Shown: piece after piece, positions 1-7,064 of the stretch
Layout of the letters: each line of letters begins with the position of its first letter
How positions within the stretch are numbered: position 1 is the first letter of the stretch
Assembly (NCBI GenBank): GCA_013349725.1
Contig: DUZB01000084.1
Location: forward strand, 1 to 11,682
Origin: Deltaproteobacteria bacterium
Lineage (GTDB): Bacteria; Desulfobacterota; DSM-4660; Desulfatiglandales; Desulfatiglandaceae
Reading direction: 5' to 3'
Length of the DNA stretch: 11,682 nt
Program-made: the position numbers and the translations under genes
The notes under the pieces: model-generated
Told to the model about the DNA's origin: nothing
Seen by the model: the letters and a program-made list of their open reading frames with translations, nothing else
Database searches by the model: none

Positions 1-742
1 CTTGAATATTCTCGATCCCTTTTGGGATAATTTCCCCGGTAGCCCTAAACACCGCTTCAAAAGGCGTCAGGTTGAGCAGCTCAGGATGGTGAAGATAACT
101 GAACTCTTCATGTATCTCAGTGTTCTGCAGATCAATTTCCAGACTTTTGGCAAACCAATTTTCTGTATAGCGGATTATCAACTCATCTGTCCATTTTCCT
201 TCTGGACTGAAAAACATCCAAACGATTTTTGTTAATTCGTCGATGCATTCCTCCATGGTACTGTAGGCATAATCAGCCAAGTGACTACCGTCATCAAAAA
301 CTTCTATTCCAGCATGTTCAATGCCCGGCAGGGAAGCATGCATGATTTTTTGATGATCTTCCAAATCGCTGATAATCAATGAATATGCATTTCTTTCCCA
401 TGCTTTTGGTCCGAAGTATTGAATCTCTGCATCTTCGATGACCGGAATGTTTTTGAATGCACTTGGCGTCATCAGCACGGCACAGGTTTCTGGGGGTAGA
501 TCCAGTTTTTCTTTGATATCGAGATAGAATTCCCATTCTTCTTGACTTTCGATCTGCATCGCCAACAATTGCCCTGGCCGTTCGATAGTATGTTTCTCAA
601 CCACCAGAAGCATGGCTTCTAAAGTAGCCTGCCATCCAGCTTCAAAAGGGTCTCTGCCGGCTTTTTCTCGAACCTCTGCTTTATCAAATATTTTCTTTGC
701 AGATTGCTCTATTGATTTCAGATTTTTGTCCATGTCTGCCAT
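1..742 (-). CDS. Unrecognised acidic protein, C-terminus cut by window edge
   Basis: Reading the minus strand from an ATG at 742, the frame stays open for 247 codons to the window edge, with no TAA, TAG or TGA; the stop lies outside. The first in-frame stop upstream is the TAG at 797-799. The N-terminus (about residues 1-30) is charged and helix-like, and the remainder is rich in Glu, Asp, Trp and Tyr with typical protein composition. There is no signal peptide, transmembrane segment or recognisable catalytic motif. I do not recognise the family. The start is uncertain: a second ATG lies at 733, a TTG in the same frame lies upstream, and none has a strong ribosome binding site. It is divergent from the small Cys-rich gene at 936. 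An open frame of this length in mid-GC DNA is very unlikely by chance. Confidence 0.8.
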   Translation of the reverse strand, partial: MADMDKNLKSIEQSAKKIFDKAEVREKAGRDPFEAGWQATLEAMLLVVEKHTIERPGQLLAMQIESQEEWEFYLDIKEKLDLPPETCAVLMTPSAFKNIPVIEDAEIQYFGPKAWERNAYSLIISDLEDHQKIMHASLPGIEHAGIEVFDDGSHLADYAYSTMEECIDELTKIVWMFFSPEGKWTDELIIRYTENWFAKSLEIDLQNTEIHEEFSYLHHPELLNLTPFEAVFRATGEIIPKGIENIQ

Positions 743-810
743 CTTTTCCGTGGTTTCTTTGAAATCCAAACATAATCGGCCAGGCGGGTCTTTATTCTAA
801 TAGCTCTCAT
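718..810 (-). other. Mini-ORF of 30 codons with good RBS, overlapping the start of the left-edge gene
   Basis: An ATG at 808-810 (minus strand) is preceded by GGAGAAG with 7 nt spacing, a better ribosome binding site than any start of the main left-edge frame. It encodes 30 residues, beginning MRAIRIKTRLADYVW, and stops at 718-720, overlapping the start of the main gene by 25 nt in a different frame. It may be a translationally coupled leader peptide, or the true N-terminus of the left-edge gene separated by a frameshift near 755-770. It may also be chance. Confidence 0.25.
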
Positions 811-935
811 AGCACATCTTCTCCATTTTGAACAGAGCAACTCTCTGGTCTCCGGCCCATAATATCCTTGACAAAAAGACCCGTCAAATGTAGCCGTTCT
901 AATGCTGACAAAAATCCAATTCCATGGGAGCCTTA

Positions 936-1265
936 ATGATGTGGGTCATCGATATACGGCATTGGCTTGACGACACAAAGACCGGTCCAGCAGCACCCCA
1001 ATTGAAATCAAAGGTGAAAAAAATCACTGAAATCATTACCTTCTTAACGTCGGAATTGATGGACATGCCGGTTGATTCTCCGCCCAAGTGTTGGCGAAGG
1101 CCGAAAAGAAAACCATGTACAGGTCTTTTAGACGTCTTTCTCGACCAGGAAACCGGCCAGATCGTATGGTTTTGCGAGGTATGTGGAGATGAAGGAGCAA
1201 TATCAGGATGGGAAGGCCTGATTTGGGATATGACGGATGCCGATATGAGCGAAAACATCCATTGA
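936..1265 (+). CDS. Small conserved protein with a putative four-Cys zinc site
   Basis: The protein has 109 residues and no known function. The start ATG at 936 (or the adjacent ATG at 939) is preferred over the ATG at 924 because GGGAG at 926-930 lies 5-8 nt upstream. It carries C52-x8-C61, in a basic segment reading SPPKCWRRPKRKPC, and later C80-x2-C83 followed by GDEG, so the four Cys could bind one metal ion in a zinc-ribbon-like fold. The N-terminus (VIDIRHWLDD) and the C-terminal GWEGLIWDMTD are the kind of Trp-rich motifs I associate with a family of about 100 residues recurring in Desulfobacterota genomes; that is recollection and not checked. No membrane segment is visible. It stands alone, divergent from the left-edge gene. 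The minus-strand frames across it are shadows. Confidence 0.8.
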   Translation: MMWVIDIRHWLDDTKTGPAAPQLKSKVKKITEIITFLTSELMDMPVDSPPKCWRRPKRKPCTGLLDVFLDQETGQIVWFCEVCGDEGAISGWEGLIWDMTDADMSENIH

Positions 1266-1341
1266 CTTGCCGTGGCTTTGCATTTTGAATAATGAAGTTT
1301 AAAAAAATGTAGCTTTGGTTTTTCAAAATTCGGAGGGCAAT

Positions 1342-1395
1342 ATGACGCGGGTTATTATTGAAACCAGGGCAACTATTAACTTGTCCCCTTTTTGA
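1342..1395 (+). other. 17-residue micro-ORF behind a strong Shine-Dalgarno
   Basis: GGAGGG at 1332-1337 lies 4 nt before an ATG at 1342, which opens a frame of 17 codons (MTRVIIETRATINLSPF) ending in TGA at 1393-1395. The ribosome binding site is better than that of most genes here, but the peptide is too short to assign. It could be the stub of a gene interrupted by later rearrangement; the end of the frame (AACTTGTCCCC) resembles repeats I associate with REP-type elements, a weak recollection only. Confidence 0.25.
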
Positions 1396-1452
1396 TCATC
1401 CTCACTTCAATCCCGTGGAAGATATTTGCATCCGAGACTCAAATAAATTACA

Positions 1453-1506
1453 ATGAAAATATATGTTGATAAAAATCAGCCAACACCAGCAGAGCTGGTG
1501 GTTTAA
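1453..1506 (+). repeat. Micro-ORF ending in a 7-bp perfect hairpin
   Basis: CACCAGC (1484-1490) and GCTGGTG (1494-1500) form a perfect stem with the loop AGA. The hairpin sits at the 3' end of a 17-codon frame that starts at ATG 1453 and stops at TAA 1504-1506. No T-run follows, so it is not a classical intrinsic terminator. No other function can be read from the sequence. It lies 62 nt upstream of the GNAT-nitrilase start. The rest of 1266-1568 shows nothing else that I can support. Confidence 0.4.
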
Positions 1507-1568
1507 TGCAACGCAATTATTATGGTTAGCAAAAAATATGGGCATCGCAAAAACGGAAAATTATTTAA

Positions 1569-3098
1569 ATGGAAACACAAGACTACGATCACATTCTTGA
1601 AATCAGAAACCTGAAGATCAAAGACTATGGGGATATCCAAATTATCATGGACCAGGCCTACAAGGGCATGGGCGGGGCCTGGACCCTGGATGAATTCAAA
1701 ACCCTTTTGGCCCTTTTTCCCGAAGGTCAGATTTGTATCGAGGACAAGGGCCGAGTGGTGGCCGGCGCCTTGGTATTGATCATCGATTACAACAATTTGG
1801 AGCATGATCATTCCTACGAGGACATCGTGTCGGAGGGCCGTTTCGAGGGTCATGATCCGGACGGGGATTATCTCTACGGCATCGATCTGTTTGTTGATCA
1901 AGATTACCGAGCCATGCGTCTGGGCCGCCGCCTTTATGATGCCAGAAAAAACCTATGTGAGGAATTGAATCTCAAAGGCATGATCGTGGGGGGCCGCATT
2001 CCCAATTACGCACAGTATGCCAAGGATCTGACCCCCATGGAATACATAGATAGAGTTCGGAAACGGGAAATCGTCGACCAGGTTCTGACTTTTCAACTGG
2101 CCAATGACTTTCATCCCAAACGGGCGATTCTGAATTATAACCCTGAAGACAGTAAATCCAGAAGCTATGCCGTATGGCTGGAGTGGAATAACATTTTTTA
2201 CCAGGCCAAGAAAAAATTCATATGGGGCCGAAAATCTAATGTGCGCTTAGGAGCAGTTCAATGGCAGATGCGTATTTTTGAGTCTTTTGAGGATCTGCTG
2301 CAGCAAGTGGAGTTTTTTGTGGATACCGTGGCCGGGTACAAAGCAGATCTGGTATTGTTCCCGGAACTTTTCAACGCCCCACTCTTATCCCAATTCGATC
2401 AACAAGACCCGCCTAAGGCTATGCGGTCTCTGGCGAGCTACACAGATCGACTGAGAGACGAAATGCTGCAAATGGCTGTCAGATACAACATCAACATCGT
2501 AACCGGCAGCCTGCCCCTTTATGAGAACCAACAGCTCTATAATGTCTCCATCTTATGCCGTCGAGACGGAACCTGGGATATGCAGTATAAACTGCATATC
2601 ACACCGGATGAGAGAGAATATTGGGGGTTGCAGGGCGGCCGAGAACTCAAGGTCTTTGACACAGATATCGGTAAAATCGGCATTTTGATCTGCTATGATG
2701 TAGAATTTCCTGAACTGTCCCGTATCTTGGCGGAAAAAGGCATGAAAATACTGCTGGTGCCATTTTGGACGGATACCAAAAACGGTTATTTGCGGATTCG
2801 GCGATGCGCCCAGGCCAGGGCCATCGAAAACGAATGTTATGTGGCCATATCCGGCAGCGTGGGCAACCTGCCCAAGGTAGAGAACATGGATATTCAATAT
2901 TCTCAGTCCGCCATCTTTACACCGTCTGATTTTGCCTTTCCTCATGACGCGATAGCTGCAGAAACCACCCCCAACACGGAAATGACACTAATCGCGGATA
3001 TTGATCTGAATCTACTAAAAGAACTTCGAAAACACGGCACCGTCCGCAACCTGGAAAACCGTCGTAAGGATCTGTATCAAATCACCTGGTTGGCTTGA
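1569..3098 (+). CDS. GNAT acetyltransferase-like / nitrilase-family (class 12) fusion protein
   Basis: The protein has 509 residues in two domains. Residues about 10-150 form a GNAT (RimI-like) acyltransferase fold, with the segment RAMRLGRRL (114-122) matching the acetyl-CoA pyrophosphate-binding loop. Residues about 224-490 form a carbon-nitrogen hydrolase domain with the complete catalytic set: Glu266 in LVLFPELF, Lys341 in MQYKLHITPDERE and Cys375 in GILICYDVEFPEL. The nitrilase superfamily hydrolyses or condenses C-N bonds of amides and nitriles. The RimI-fused branch (class 12) is conserved but its substrate is, to my knowledge, unknown. The protein is probably cytoplasmic, as no signal or membrane segment is seen. 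The start ATG has only a weak ribosome binding site (CGGAAAA). It is a single gene, convergent with the ATPase at 3141, with a 42-nt gap that holds no obvious terminator. Confidence 0.92.
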   Translation: METQDYDHILEIRNLKIKDYGDIQIIMDQAYKGMGGAWTLDEFKTLLALFPEGQICIEDKGRVVAGALVLIIDYNNLEHDHSYEDIVSEGRFEGHDPDGDYLYGIDLFVDQDYRAMRLGRRLYDARKNLCEELNLKGMIVGGRIPNYAQYAKDLTPMEYIDRVRKREIVDQVLTFQLANDFHPKRAILNYNPEDSKSRSYAVWLEWNNIFYQAKKKFIWGRKSNVRLGAVQWQMRIFESFEDLLQQVEFFVDTVAGYKADLVLFPELFNAPLLSQFDQQDPPKAMRSLASYTDRLRDEMLQMAVRYNINIVTGSLPLYENQQLYNVSILCRRDGTWDMQYKLHITPDEREYWGLQGGRELKVFDTDIGKIGILICYDVEFPELSRILAEKGMKILLVPFWTDTKNGYLRIRRCAQARAIENECYVAISGSVGNLPKVENMDIQYSQSAIFTPSDFAFPHDAIAAETTPNTEMTLIADIDLNLLKELRKHGTVRNLENRRKDLYQITWLA

Positions 3099-3140
3099 AA
3101 TACTTCCATTATTGAACGTTTTTATCGGGCCGGACCATAT

Positions 3141-4454
3141 TCAAGCAACGGTCGGCCGTTTGTCGCCGATGCCGGCCACACCGTATAATGGCAGAAACTC
3201 TATTTTTTGCTCGGGTAAATTTTTGTGTGGTCCGCCGTAAAGCACCAAACCCCGGGGACAATGGGGATATTTTTCAAGCATGAGGTGAAGGCTTCGCAAA
3301 CTCCCTCCGGCTCCCGATTTAACCTCCACGGGGTAAATCCTTCCTTCACGGACGGTGAGATAATCCACCTCGGCATTGCTGCCGCGGGCGTCCCGCGCCC
3401 AGTAGAACAATTCCGAACTATGCCAGGCCAGAAGCTCCTGGGCAACAAATTGTTCCGCCAGTTTTCCGCGATACATGGCCAAGAGGTTCTCCTGCTTCAA
3501 TTCCAATTCCACCGGCACCTGGCAGAGTCGCTGCAGGAGACCTATGTCCAACATGGCGCCCTTGAATTTCTTTGGGTTGGCGGTTGCCCCCAGCGGCAGA
3601 CCGGACGGATCGCAGGCGGGGATTTTATGAATCAGTTTCGCCTTGACCAGCAGGTCAAACGCCTTGCGATTGGTTTGTCCCGAATGGCCATCATTAAGCC
3701 TGGCATATTTCAACTGTTCGCCGACACTTTTTGCCACGTTCAGGAAAACCGCATCGAGGCACAGTGCATCAATGCGTGGCATATATTTGGAAAAGTCATC
3801 ACGATATGAGTCCAGAATTTCCGATTGAACCCGGAAGGTTTCAACCATTGAACCGGAGTCGCGATAGGTTTTGATACATTCAGGCATGCCGCCCACGAAA
3901 AAATAGTTCCGCAATTCGTTAAGGATCATCTCTTGGACCGTTTTATCCACGTCTGCCGGAGAGAGAAGCGCATATTCGGCCATGGGTTCCCTGCCCATGG
4001 CAAGAAGGAATTCGTGGAAGGTCATGGGATGCATGGGCAGATATTGCACGCGACCCACAGGGATGGAGATCTCGCCAAAGGCAAACTCCAGCAATGAACC
4101 CGCGGCAACAACGTGAAGTTCCGGCATCTGTTCATAAAAATAGAGCAATGCCATGATGGCTCTCGGGCAGGCCTGAATTTCATCCAAGAAAACAAGGGTC
4201 TTGCCGGGCGTAATGCGACCTGTCGCCAGTTCCAGATAACTCAGGATTGTCCGGGGTTCAAGATTTCCGGCAAAATGGACATGCAGGTCCCGGCGCTTTT
4301 CCAGATCGATCTTGACAAGGCCTTCGAATTGCCCGGCCAGGACATTCTCCACAAGCCAGGTCTTTCCCACCTGGCGTGCCCCGCGAATAATCAACGGTTT
4401 GCGGCGTGGTGAATCTTTCCAGGAGATCACCTGTTTTTCTACCCATCGTTTCAT
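3141..4454 (-). CDS. AAA (AAA_14) ATPase with DUF4143 C-terminal domain
   Basis: The protein has 437 residues, the usual length for this family. Walker A is GARQVGKT (25-32), Walker B is TLVFLDEIQ (86-94), and a sensor-like AAGSLLEF follows at 117-124. The C-terminal DUF4143 domain has PD-(D/E)XK-nuclease-like residues: Glu334, Asp364 in AEVDYL, and Glu377-x-Lys379 in VEVKSG. Homologues are very common and patchily distributed, usually annotated only as ATP-binding proteins; their cellular role is not settled, and nuclease activity here is inference. The start ATG at 4454 follows GGAAGG with a 9-nt gap. Two copies of a 20-bp motif lie 72 bp or more upstream. It is not obviously in an operon: the next gene upstream on this strand ends 173 nt away. 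Confidence 0.92.
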   Translation of the reverse strand: MKRWVEKQVISWKDSPRRKPLIIRGARQVGKTWLVENVLAGQFEGLVKIDLEKRRDLHVHFAGNLEPRTILSYLELATGRITPGKTLVFLDEIQACPRAIMALLYFYEQMPELHVVAAGSLLEFAFGEISIPVGRVQYLPMHPMTFHEFLLAMGREPMAEYALLSPADVDKTVQEMILNELRNYFFVGGMPECIKTYRDSGSMVETFRVQSEILDSYRDDFSKYMPRIDALCLDAVFLNVAKSVGEQLKYARLNDGHSGQTNRKAFDLLVKAKLIHKIPACDPSGLPLGATANPKKFKGAMLDIGLLQRLCQVPVELELKQENLLAMYRGKLAEQFVAQELLAWHSSELFYWARDARGSNAEVDYLTVREGRIYPVEVKSGAGGSLRSLHLMLEKYPHCPRGLVLYGGPHKNLPEQKIEFLPLYGVAGIGDKRPTVA

Positions 4455-4525
4455 GAAAAAATGCCTTCCCGCAAATTATTGACTATGAAACAGTCAGCTG
4501 AATAAATATCAATTCGACCATCAAT

Positions 4526-4578
4526 GTAGAAAGTCAATGGTTTTTCGCATATTTTATAGTAGAAAGTCAATGGTTTTT
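4526..4578 (-). promoter_or_regulatory. Duplicated 20-bp motif upstream of the AAA/DUF4143 gene, possible operator/promoter
   Basis: The 20-bp sequence GTAGAAAGTCAATGGTTTTT occurs identically (plus-strand reading) at 4526-4545 and 4559-4578, with a 33-bp period. On the strand of the ATPase gene each copy contains TTGACT, a good -35 box, and one copy is followed at once by TATAAAAT. The spacing is too short for a standard promoter pair, and no well-spaced -10 is evident for the gene-proximal copy. Two identical sites about three helical turns apart suit a dimeric regulator; this is inference. Confidence 0.5.
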
Positions 4579-4627
4579 TATATCAGAGAGTGCGAAGTCC
4601 CGATGGAAGACACAATGCCCGCCGGTT

Positions 4628-6196
4628 TTACCAGAGGAACTTTATCCAAGATGCGGCAGCAAAAAAGACCTTATGGCGCCATCCTTCCAAACGATTGCTG
4701 ATATCGTCAAACCCGCTGTGACGAAGTTCCAGGCGTTGTTTTCCCTGGGCGGTCTGTTTCAATATGTCGTGAAAGAATTTGGGGGCAAGCCTGAGAAGCC
4801 TTCCGGCAGTCCAGGCGTCCCGTCCCATGGCCCGTAACATTTTTCCCGAATCGTATCCTCGCTCCAGCATAGCCCTTGCGTAAGGCCTGATGACCTCCAG
4901 GATGCTGGCATCGCTCCCCAGAATTTTACCCAGCGATTCGGTTTGAATAAAGGTTTTCAGGAGAAGCAACAGATTCTGTGGCAGCCGGATCACCTGGTCG
5001 TAAACGTCCACCACGGAAATTGTCTGAAGCGTTCGTCCATAAAAAGGTTCACTCATCTCTTTGAGATCGTTTCGAAAGGCCCGCAGGTCGTGAACCTCTT
5101 CATCAATGATGCCTGCATCCAGCAGGGACTCCATGACCAGGTCGTAATCATGCTCGGCATACCCCAGAAATAAGCGGGCGATCTGGAGCATCAACTCTTC
5201 GTCCAGATGAGCGGTAATGCCAAAATCTACAAGGCCGACGCGGCCGTCGGGCATCACGATGGTATTGCCCGGGTGGGGGTCGGCATGCACAAAACCGAAT
5301 TCCATCAGTTGCCGGGACAGGCTGCGCAGGCCGATCATGGCAATCCCTTTGGGATCAATGCCCATTTTCCTGATGGCAGCTACCTGGTTTACCTTGACGC
5401 CCGGGATAAATTCCATCACCAGAATCGATTTGGTGGTCAGTTCCCAGTAAACCCCGGGGATGCATATTTCCTGAATATGTTTGTAAAAACGGGAAAATTT
5501 TTCAATGCTGCCGGCCTCGATGTGCATATCCAGTTCGTTAAAGACCGACCTCTCGAACTCCTTGACCACATTTTTCGCACCGATGACCCGGGCCAGTTCA
5601 AAGGTCTGTTCGAACTTGCCGGCCATATAATACATCACCCGGATATCGCTGCGGATCAGTTTGGCAATTCCCGGACGTACCACCTTAACCGCCACCAGTT
5701 CGCCGGTATGGAGTTCAGCTTTATAGACCTGGGCAATGGAGGCGGAGGCGATGGCATTCTCGTCAAACCATTTGAAGGCACGGTTCAACGGTCGACCGAG
5801 TTGATCTTCGATGAAAGGGTTGATCGTTTTGAAGGGATGCGGAGGAACCTGATCCTGGAGCTTCTGAAGTTCCTCGATGTATTCCGGAGGGAACAGATCC
5901 GCGCGAACGCTCATGAGCTGTCCGAGCTTGATGAAGCTGGGGCCCAGCTCTGTCAGCATGCGCCGCAATCGGCGGGGGGAGGGCAGCACTATGGAAGGGC
6001 GATTGCCAGGACGCTTTTCAACTTTTGTGGGACGTTTGACCAGACCGTCAGCCACCATGCCAAAGCCGTTTCGCACCAGCACCCGGATGATGCCGGCAGA
6101 AACTAAACGGGCAAAAAACCCCTTTTCCTGAGAAACGACTTTAGTGAATACTGACCTGTTTGTCAAGATCGAACCAGACGCCTCTGAGAGAACCAC
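4628..6196 (-). CDS. ubiB: ABC1/UbiB (AarF) family atypical protein-kinase-like ATPase
   Basis: The protein has 522 residues. Family motifs are present in order: KLGQ (90-93, the KxGQ motif), the Ala-rich loop ASIAQVYKAEL (152-162) that replaces the kinase P-loop, Lys171 in VAVKVV, ELD (221-223), HADPHPGN (304-311, with Asp306 and Asn311) and VDFG (323-326, metal-binding Asp324). UbiB proteins support synthesis or transport of isoprenoid quinones at the membrane; in an anaerobe the quinone would probably be menaquinone (inference). Two oddities: the family's usual EAxN after ELD is EAGS, and the protein ends at WIKFLW without the usual pair of C-terminal transmembrane helices. The start is GTG with no clear ribosome binding site, so the N-terminus is uncertain. 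It is divergent from the thymidylate synthase homologue. Confidence 0.93.
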   Translation of the reverse strand: MVLSEASGSILTNRSVFTKVVSQEKGFFARLVSAGIIRVLVRNGFGMVADGLVKRPTKVEKRPGNRPSIVLPSPRRLRRMLTELGPSFIKLGQLMSVRADLFPPEYIEELQKLQDQVPPHPFKTINPFIEDQLGRPLNRAFKWFDENAIASASIAQVYKAELHTGELVAVKVVRPGIAKLIRSDIRVMYYMAGKFEQTFELARVIGAKNVVKEFERSVFNELDMHIEAGSIEKFSRFYKHIQEICIPGVYWELTTKSILVMEFIPGVKVNQVAAIRKMGIDPKGIAMIGLRSLSRQLMEFGFVHADPHPGNTIVMPDGRVGLVDFGITAHLDEELMLQIARLFLGYAEHDYDLVMESLLDAGIIDEEVHDLRAFRNDLKEMSEPFYGRTLQTISVVDVYDQVIRLPQNLLLLLKTFIQTESLGKILGSDASILEVIRPYARAMLERGYDSGKMLRAMGRDAWTAGRLLRLAPKFFHDILKQTAQGKQRLELRHSGFDDISNRLEGWRHKVFFAAASWIKFLW

Positions 6197-6317
6197 ATGG
6201 CCGGGAGATATGTATTTGATTCTGAAAGCATTCCATCAGAATAAGAAAGAAAAAGCAAAGAAAATTTCCCGAGAATTTCTGAGAACCTCGTCGCGATGGG
6301 AGCCCATGGAATTTACC

Positions 6318-6346
6318 TTGACCGGGTTCCTGTATTACCGTACATT
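6318..6346 (+). promoter_or_regulatory. Putative sigma-70 promoter of the thymidylate synthase-rlmN pair
   Basis: TTGACC (6318-6323, 5 of 6 matches to the -35 consensus) and TACATT (6341-6346, 4 of 6 matches to the -10) are separated by exactly 17 bp. Transcription would start near 6353, giving a leader of about 24 nt that contains the AAAGGAG ribosome binding site at 6363-6369. Confidence 0.55.
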
Positions 6347-6376
6347 TGTTTCAAACAAAAAGAAAGGAGCGTCCCC

Positions 6377-7051
6377 ATGATGAAACTGGAGTTTATCGAA
6401 GCAAGAGACCTGCCGGATGCATGGTTCCAGTGTGTCTACCGTCTCCTTGACCAGGGAAATACCTATGTGATCGACAGAGGGAGCTACGAAGGACAGCAGA
6501 GGCTCGAATTCGACTATGTGACCATCCACATCAGGTATCCGGGGGTCCGCCCCCTTCTGCCCGATATCCCCCCCTCACTTGGAATCCCGAATCCCGTGGC
6601 CGACGGATATCTGGAAGAATATCTGCCCTACTTAATGACTGCTGCGAAACAGCCCGGTGAAGATTATACCTATGGGCAATACCTGGAACCACAGATCGCC
6701 GAAGTTATCCGTATGTACAAGGAAGGCGGGTTCGGGACCAATCAGGCATTTATGACCGTTGGCGATCCCCTCTCTATTTATTTGGGCGATCCCCCGTGCC
6801 TTCGGAGTATCGATACCCGCATAAAGGGTGGAAAACTGCATTTTGTCGTATATTTCAGATCGTGGGATCTCTGGAACGGGTTCCCGGCAAATCTGGGGGC
6901 CATTCAGATGTTAAAGGAATATATGGCGGATAGCATCGGCGTAGAGGATGGAGAGATTATTGCTTCGAGCAAGGGACTTCATCTGTATGATTACGTGTGG
7001 GAACTGGCCAAGCTCAGGACCATGCGCGTCGATTCTCCAGGGAAAAAGTGA
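6377..7051 (+). CDS. Archaeal-type thymidylate synthase homologue lacking the phosphate-binding Arg pair
   Basis: The protein has 224 residues. The start ATG at 6377 follows AAAGGAG with a 7-nt gap, so the longer in-frame extension from 6296 is rejected. Thymidylate synthases methylate dUMP to dTMP with methylene-folate. Landmarks align without gaps to the E. coli enzyme at a constant offset of 5: catalytic Cys141 (C146), Arg161 (R166), Ser162 (S167), Asp164 (D169), Asn172 (N177), His202 (H207) and Tyr204 (Y209). DRGS (33-36) resembles the archaeal N-terminal motif, as does the short length. Positions matching Arg126-Arg127, which bind the dUMP phosphate of the partner subunit, are Thr121-Asn122. 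The substrate may therefore be altered, or phosphate binding may be met otherwise. It is probably co-transcribed with rlmN, which starts 13 nt after its stop. Confidence 0.8.
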   Translation: MMKLEFIEARDLPDAWFQCVYRLLDQGNTYVIDRGSYEGQQRLEFDYVTIHIRYPGVRPLLPDIPPSLGIPNPVADGYLEEYLPYLMTAAKQPGEDYTYGQYLEPQIAEVIRMYKEGGFGTNQAFMTVGDPLSIYLGDPPCLRSIDTRIKGGKLHFVVYFRSWDLWNGFPANLGAIQMLKEYMADSIGVEDGEIIASSKGLHLYDYVWELAKLRTMRVDSPGKK

Positions 7052-7064
7052 GTGCAAGGCCTGA

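Noticed and set aside
2..235. Plus-strand 77-codon frame at the left edge
   Set aside because: It overlaps the much longer minus-strand frame (1-742) and has no supporting ribosome binding site.
899..1326. Minus-strand open frames opposite the four-Cys gene
   Set aside because: The plus-strand gene has a ribosome binding site and conserved-looking Cys and Trp motifs; the minus frames have none.
3225..3809. 194-codon plus-strand open frame opposite the AAA/DUF4143 gene
   Set aside because: It is a shadow of a well-supported gene, with no recognisable motif.
5207..6106. 299-codon plus-strand open frame opposite ubiB
   Set aside because: It lies entirely antisense to ubiB, whose motifs are complete; composition rich in His, Asp, Gly and Gln is typical of a shadow frame.
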